DNA of 64,000 bases from positions 62,001-126,000 of the forward strand of contig JAPPBX010000001.1 in assembly GCA_026702755.1 (NCBI GenBank), in the 5' to 3' direction. Source of the stretch: Candidatus Poribacteria bacterium (lineage in GTDB: Bacteria > Poribacteria > WGA-4E > WGA-3G). Position numbers and translations under genes: made by a program. A model generated the notes under the pieces. It was given only the letters and a program-made list of their open reading frames with translations, ran no database searches and was not told the DNA's origin. Positions 60,181-64,000 of the stretch are shown here, piece after piece; the stretch's first letter is position 1; every line of letters begins with the position of its first letter.

Positions 60181-60699
60181 ATGCGTCCGCTGACAATTTC
60201 CTTACCAGATTACCTCTACGAAAAATTGACGCAACAAGCAAAAGTGTTCGACACCTCTCTTGAAGAACTTGTGTTGTTTCAACTCAAGCGCGATGAGGCA
60301 AGAGATAGTGCCCTAATGTTCTTACGAAAGCGCGCGGGCAGATGCTTGATGGTAAGAGAACCTTTCCTTAAAGAATCAGCTCCACCTATCTGGGTAGTTT
60401 CCATTTTCACTAACGTCGCCCCTCCTGTCGAAGTCGGAGAGATACTCATTGATGCCGAGACCGAGGAAGTCTTAAGCACAGAGATGGACGTGATTGAAAT
60501 GATTAAAAGAGGGCACGCTAGCTTCGGGTTTGAGTCTTTCGCTGCAGAAAAACAAGAACGTTTGGCGGAACTCTTGGCATTAAACAATGAGAAAACGTTA
60601 GAATCGAAAGAAAAGCGAGAGATGGAAGCACTCCTCACTGAAGAGCAGGAACTCCAGATCCGAAATCTCGAAACATTGGAGAAACGGCTTTTGTCATAA
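60181..60699 (+). CDS. Small protein with ribbon-helix-helix-like N-terminus
   Basis: 172 aa. MRPLTISLPDYLYEKLTQQA and SLEELVLFQLKRDEA resemble the RHH/CopG-type DNA-binding module of antitoxins. The C-terminal half is helical and Glu/Lys-rich (LAELLALNNEKTLESKEKREMEALLTEEQE). GGAG nine bases before ATG 60181 is preferred. It precedes the HNH gene by 14 bases and is probably co-transcribed; it may regulate or bind the nucleases downstream. Role unproven. Confidence 0.65.
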   Translation: MRPLTISLPDYLYEKLTQQAKVFDTSLEELVLFQLKRDEARDSALMFLRKRAGRCLMVREPFLKESAPPIWVVSIFTNVAPPVEVGEILIDAETEEVLSTEMDVIEMIKRGHASFGFESFAAEKQERLAELLALNNEKTLESKEKREMEALLTEEQELQIRNLETLEKRLLS

Positions 60700-60713
60700 G
60701 CGACACATGATAC

Positions 60714-61130
60714 ATGCGTATAGATGATCCGTTGCGTGTTACGGTGGCAAACCGCGCAAATGAACGGTGCGAGTACTGCCAATACCCGGAGGAATTTTCT
60801 CCTTCTCACTTGCAAGTTGATCATATTCTGCCACAATCAGCAAATGGACCGAACGAACTCGAAAATCTGGCACTCGCCTGTTCACATTGTAACGCCCACA
60901 AAGCCACGCATCAAACAGGAACCGATCCACTGACAAGAACGGTTGTTAGACTTTTCAATCCCCGAGTTGACGATTGGACAGTTCATTTTTTCTTAAACCG
61001 CGAAACCGGTGAAATTGATGGGCGAACACCTATAGGTCGAGCAACAGTCAAAGTCCTCCTGATGAATGCTGATCAACCCATCCGAGCACGCCGAAATTTG
61101 ATGATACTTGGGTTTTATGAGACTCGATAG
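60714..61130 (+). CDS. HNH endonuclease
   Basis: 138 aa. NERCEYCQYPE, LQVDHILPQSANGPNELENL and LACSHCNAHKA form a full HNH motif with the zinc-binding CxxC pairs. The C-terminal 60 residues (RLFNPRVDDWTVHFF, IGRATVKVLLMN) are typical of stand-alone HNH proteins found in cyanobacteria and relatives. Its stop overlaps the helicase start by 14 bases (61117-61130), so expression is coupled. Confidence 0.88.
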   Translation: MRIDDPLRVTVANRANERCEYCQYPEEFSPSHLQVDHILPQSANGPNELENLALACSHCNAHKATHQTGTDPLTRTVVRLFNPRVDDWTVHFFLNRETGEIDGRTPIGRATVKVLLMNADQPIRARRNLMILGFYETR

Positions 61131-62838
61131 AAACCAAGAAAAAGCCGTAAACCACGTCACGGGACCCGCTATCGTTATCGCAGGACCGGGCAGCGGCAAA
61201 ACCACAGTCGTAACGGCACGAATTCTAAACCTCATCCAGACCCACAACATCTCACCTTCACATATTCTCGCTATTGCGTTCAATAGAAAAGCCGTTGAAG
61301 AGATGGAAACACGCATCTTGCGGGAACTCACGGCATCCGAAACCGCCCAAAAACCTGTCATCCGCACACTCCACGCCTTCGGTAAAGACATTATCACCGA
61401 AAACTATAAACGCGCAGCGTTTAGCCATATTCCTGAAATCTGGTCGGGACAGATTGATCAGATCATCACAGACGAGCAGAGACAGATTGAACGCAAAGCC
61501 GCCACTACCCCGGTCGTCATCTATAAAATAGAGAGCAAAAAGACCGGCAAATGCTATATTGGACAGACGACAAACCCAGATCGGCGGCGTAAGGAACACT
61601 TCGACCACTCCTCAAACGATAGACTCCGTCAAGCAATCCGATCTGAAGGTGAAACACAATTCCGTTTTCAGGTACTTGAACGGGTACCAGGACGAGAAGC
61701 GAACCATCGCGAAGCACACTGGATCGCTTTCTATAGAGACCAAGCGGGTGTGTTCAACCGTGCCGATCCGTTACGGGTGGAGTACAGCAACCAACTCATT
61801 CTTGAAATGTTTTGTCAGCATTTCGGCATCGTTTATGAGGAACATCTTGACAGACACCCAGACTTCAAAAATCTTCGCGAACGTTTCAACGATATAGAAG
61901 ATACCGTTATGCGTGCGAAACGGCAGGTTGTTACAGGTGTTTTCGACCCAACCACACTCGACGACCCTGTGGCACAAGCATTTGCCGTAAAATACGAGAC
62001 GCTCAAAACTGAAGCAAACGCTATAGATTTCGAGGATATGATCATCCACGCAGCGAACCTACTTGAGACCTGTCCTGACCTCCGCCAAACCTATCAAGAC
62101 AAATACCCCTATCTGCTTGTTGACGAATTCCAAGACATTTCGCCAGCCGACTTTCGGCTGATTTCACTCCTATCAGAGAATCTTTTCGCTGTCGGTGATG
62201 ATGACCAAGCGATCTACAGTTTTCGTGGAGGCAACTCCGAGATTATGCAGGCATTTACCAAGCAGCGGGATGTGAAAAAGTATGAAATCACACGCAATTA
62301 TCGTTCCACGTCAACGATTGTTGAACACGCAAGAGCCTTGATTGAGCGAAACGAGCCGCGAATCCGTAAAAATCTCCGCGCCCATAACCCGATGCAACAG
62401 TACATAAAGATCGTGGAGACAACCCCAGAAACCGTAGAAACCACCTTACTACGCGAGTTGGAACCCCCGAAAGAAATCGCTATTCTCGCACGTACCAACG
62501 ACGAAACCGAACGGATTCAGGAGATGCTTATCAACTATCCCACTCCACCTGAGGTAACGACAATCCACAAAGCGAAGGGTAGAGAATGGGAAAAAGTTAT
62601 CCTTATCCACAATACATTGGAGCGTCGCTTTCCCCGTCGAGATAGTATACTTACAGAGGAACGGCGTGTTTTCTACGTTGCGATGACGCGTGCCAAAGAG
62701 GAACTCGTTGTGCTTGGTGGACGGTGTCCATTCGTGCCAGAGTTTGAGGAAATCCCTAAAAATGTTGGTTATTATCTCCGGCAGTTTGGCTATTGGCGAG
62801 CGCGAAGGCGAATGAAAAAACAAGAAGATATAAAATAG
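61117..62838 (+). CDS. UvrD/Rep-type helicase with inserted GIY-YIG nuclease domain
   Basis: 573 aa. Superfamily 1 motifs: GPGSGKTT (23-30), RTLHAFGKDII (83-93), LLVDEFQD (333-340), GDDDQAIYSFRG (360-371), RNYRS (393-397), TTIHKAKGREWEKV (481-494) and VAMTRAKEEL (521-530). Between the first helicase motifs and motif II lies a GIY-YIG domain: VIYKIES (134-140), YIGQTTNPDRRRKEHF (147-162), REAHWIAFYRD (198-208) and VFNRADP, with the expected Tyr, Arg, Glu and Asn. The insertion sits where domain 1B normally is. It should unwind and cut DNA. The ATG at 61117 overlaps the HNH gene. The short C-terminus has no 2B-extended tail. Confidence 0.9.
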   Translation: MRLDRNQEKAVNHVTGPAIVIAGPGSGKTTVVTARILNLIQTHNISPSHILAIAFNRKAVEEMETRILRELTASETAQKPVIRTLHAFGKDIITENYKRAAFSHIPEIWSGQIDQIITDEQRQIERKAATTPVVIYKIESKKTGKCYIGQTTNPDRRRKEHFDHSSNDRLRQAIRSEGETQFRFQVLERVPGREANHREAHWIAFYRDQAGVFNRADPLRVEYSNQLILEMFCQHFGIVYEEHLDRHPDFKNLRERFNDIEDTVMRAKRQVVTGVFDPTTLDDPVAQAFAVKYETLKTEANAIDFEDMIIHAANLLETCPDLRQTYQDKYPYLLVDEFQDISPADFRLISLLSENLFAVGDDDQAIYSFRGGNSEIMQAFTKQRDVKKYEITRNYRSTSTIVEHARALIERNEPRIRKNLRAHNPMQQYIKIVETTPETVETTLLRELEPPKEIAILARTNDETERIQEMLINYPTPPEVTTIHKAKGREWEKVILIHNTLERRFPRRDSILTEERRVFYVAMTRAKEELVVLGGRCPFVPEFEEIPKNVGYYLRQFGYWRARRRMKKQEDIK

Positions 62839-62900
62839 AAATTGTGCTACAATCGTTGATGATAAATTGCTCCACAACAAATCCGTAGCCCAATTTCTAT

Positions 62901-64000
62901 ATGGTGGTAATCGCAAATTTGAAAAAGCAAAATTTCCATCCTGGCGTAACAGTTCGTGCCATCATACTCGGTTTGCTACTGATTCCGGTGAATACCTACT
63001 TTATCATGGCAAACCACCTCAAGTTTTGGAGCACCCTCCCAACCACGATGTCACTCATCTATAACGTGATTATCACGTTGATGGTGCTTATCCCCTTCAA
63101 CCTCCTGTTGAACCGATTCCTACCGCGATTCGCTCTCAGGCAGGGTGAACTGCTGACGGTCTTCGTGATGCTGTCGCTCTCCTCCGCGATCGCGGGGCAT
63201 GACATGATGCAGACGGTCATTCCGACGATATCCGATGGATACTGGTTCGCGACCCCGGAAAACGAATGGAAACAACTTTTCTGGCGTTATCTACCACCAT
63301 GGCTCACATCTAATAACGAAGCAAGCCTACAAGCATTCTATGACGGGGAGGGCACCGTTTACACAAAAGTGCACCTACTGGGTTGGCTACGTCCGATCCT
63401 CTGGTGGACAATTTTTCTGACCGTTCTCATCTGGGTGATGATTTGTATAGATGTTTTCCTCCGAAGACAGTGGATCGAGCGAGAACGGTTGACGTATCCT
63501 ATTGTGCAATTGCCGTTGGAAATGACGAGGCTTGACGGACGACTTTTTAAGTCAAAGATGATGTGGCTGGGATTCGCAATCGCAGGTGGTATCAACCTCA
63601 TCAACGGCTTTCATGTGCTTTTCCCAGAGATTCCTGAAATCCCAGTGCGGCACGCCGAAATCGGTCAATACTTCACCCAAAAACCGTGGAGATCGATGGG
63701 GTGGACACCGGTTTATGTCCGCTCGTTTGCCGTCGGACTCGCTTTCCTCATGCCGTTGGAGATGTCGTTTTCAATCTGGTTTTTCTATTGGTTCTGGAAA
63801 GCACAACGGATACTGGGCAGCGCGCTCGGACTCGATGTGATGCCGGGGTTCCCGTACGACTGGCAACAAGTGATGGGGGGTTATCTCGTGCTCGCCTGTT
63901 TTGCGCTGTGGGGTGGACGACGCTACTTTTTTGCAGTCTTCAAGTACGTCTTCCGAATCCGCAAGTCGCCGGGCGACATTGACGACAGCAGGGAGCCGAT
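62901..64000 (+). CDS. Polytopic membrane protein (DUF6785-like), partial at window end
   Basis: At least 366 aa with no stop before the window end. Translation from ATG 62901 gives hydrophobic helices VRAIILGLLLIPVNTYF, SLIYNVIITLMVLIPFNLLL and LLTVFVMLSLSSAI, then a GHDMMQTVIPTISDGYWFATPENEW loop, WTIFLTVLIWVMICIDVFL and FAVGLAFLMPLEMSFSIWFFYWFW. The layout (14 or so helices with PENEW loop) matches large unknown membrane proteins common in Poribacteria and planctomycetes. A TTG at 62919 is an alternative start. Function unknown. Confidence 0.8.
   Translation, partial: MVVIANLKKQNFHPGVTVRAIILGLLLIPVNTYFIMANHLKFWSTLPTTMSLIYNVIITLMVLIPFNLLLNRFLPRFALRQGELLTVFVMLSLSSAIAGHDMMQTVIPTISDGYWFATPENEWKQLFWRYLPPWLTSNNEASLQAFYDGEGTVYTKVHLLGWLRPILWWTIFLTVLIWVMICIDVFLRRQWIERERLTYPIVQLPLEMTRLDGRLFKSKMMWLGFAIAGGINLINGFHVLFPEIPEIPVRHAEIGQYFTQKPWRSMGWTPVYVRSFAVGLAFLMPLEMSFSIWFFYWFWKAQRILGSALGLDVMPGFPYDWQQVMGGYLVLACFALWGGRRYFFAVFKYVFRIRKSPGDIDDSREP

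Overview
The window is a dense bacterial chromosome segment of moderate GC, with mostly short intergenic gaps. I see no rRNA, tRNA or CRISPR array. The gene content resembles Candidatus Poribacteria or a close relative: three phytanoyl-CoA dioxygenase (PhyH) family proteins, FG-GAP/ASPIC-UnbV proteins, a sulfatase-fold enzyme, a DUF3500 protein, a TIM-barrel PEP-hydrolase-like protein and many secreted or lipoprotein TPR proteins. This assignment is an inference from family content, because no marker rRNA is present.

Layout. 0-8.3 kb (+): cysC behind a consensus promoter, then PhyH, a fumarylacetoacetase-fold enzyme, a D-threonine-aldolase-like enzyme and a UPF0145 protein. These are followed by an exported operon (unknown protein, PQQ-type propeller, CBM9-like protein) closed by a strong terminator. 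8.4-9.5 kb (-): DUF3500. 9.9-13.3 kb (+): ECF sigma factor, anti-sigma factor and a TPR protein. 13.4-17.4 kb (-): an unassigned operon of small Cys-rich membrane peptides, a Cys-rich tandem-repeat secreted protein and a GspC-like protein. 18-24.4 kb: AAA ATPase (+), then pncB, a TPR/FG-GAP/ASPIC lipoprotein and a DNA methyltransferase-HNH fusion (all -). 24.9-32.2 kb (-): five tandem paralogues of a secreted repeat protein, one of them broken by a single TGA. 32.5-50.2 kb (-): a long co-directional run with two lipid/surface proteins, accC-accB-efp, rdgB-rph, PhyH, vWA/BatA-like and DUF58 proteins, an RsbU/RsbV/RsbW-type partner-switching module, a ferredoxin-type protein and a SufR-like regulator. 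50.6-53.9 kb (+): PhyH, a sulfatase-fold enzyme lacking the formylglycine site, and the PEP-hydrolase-like protein. 54.3-56.2 kb (+): a restriction-modification pair between imperfect direct repeats. 56.4-59.6 kb (+): purL-purQ. 59.6-62.8 kb (+): a membrane protein, a ribbon-helix-helix-like protein, an HNH protein and a UvrD-type helicase with a GIY-YIG nuclease domain inserted. The window ends inside a polytopic membrane protein.

Two features stand out beyond the ordinary genes. First, a very abundant family of degenerate palindromic repeats built from short words such as GGTTATC, GTCAGTT and GCCGAAA fills most intergenic gaps. They abut start codons, supply stop codons, and in some places are read in frame as protein. 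Second, the HNH / UvrD-GIY-YIG cluster at 60.2-62.8 kb is my best candidate for an undescribed nucleic-acid processing or defence module, and the Cys-rich operon at 13.4-17.4 kb is the best candidate for an undescribed surface system.
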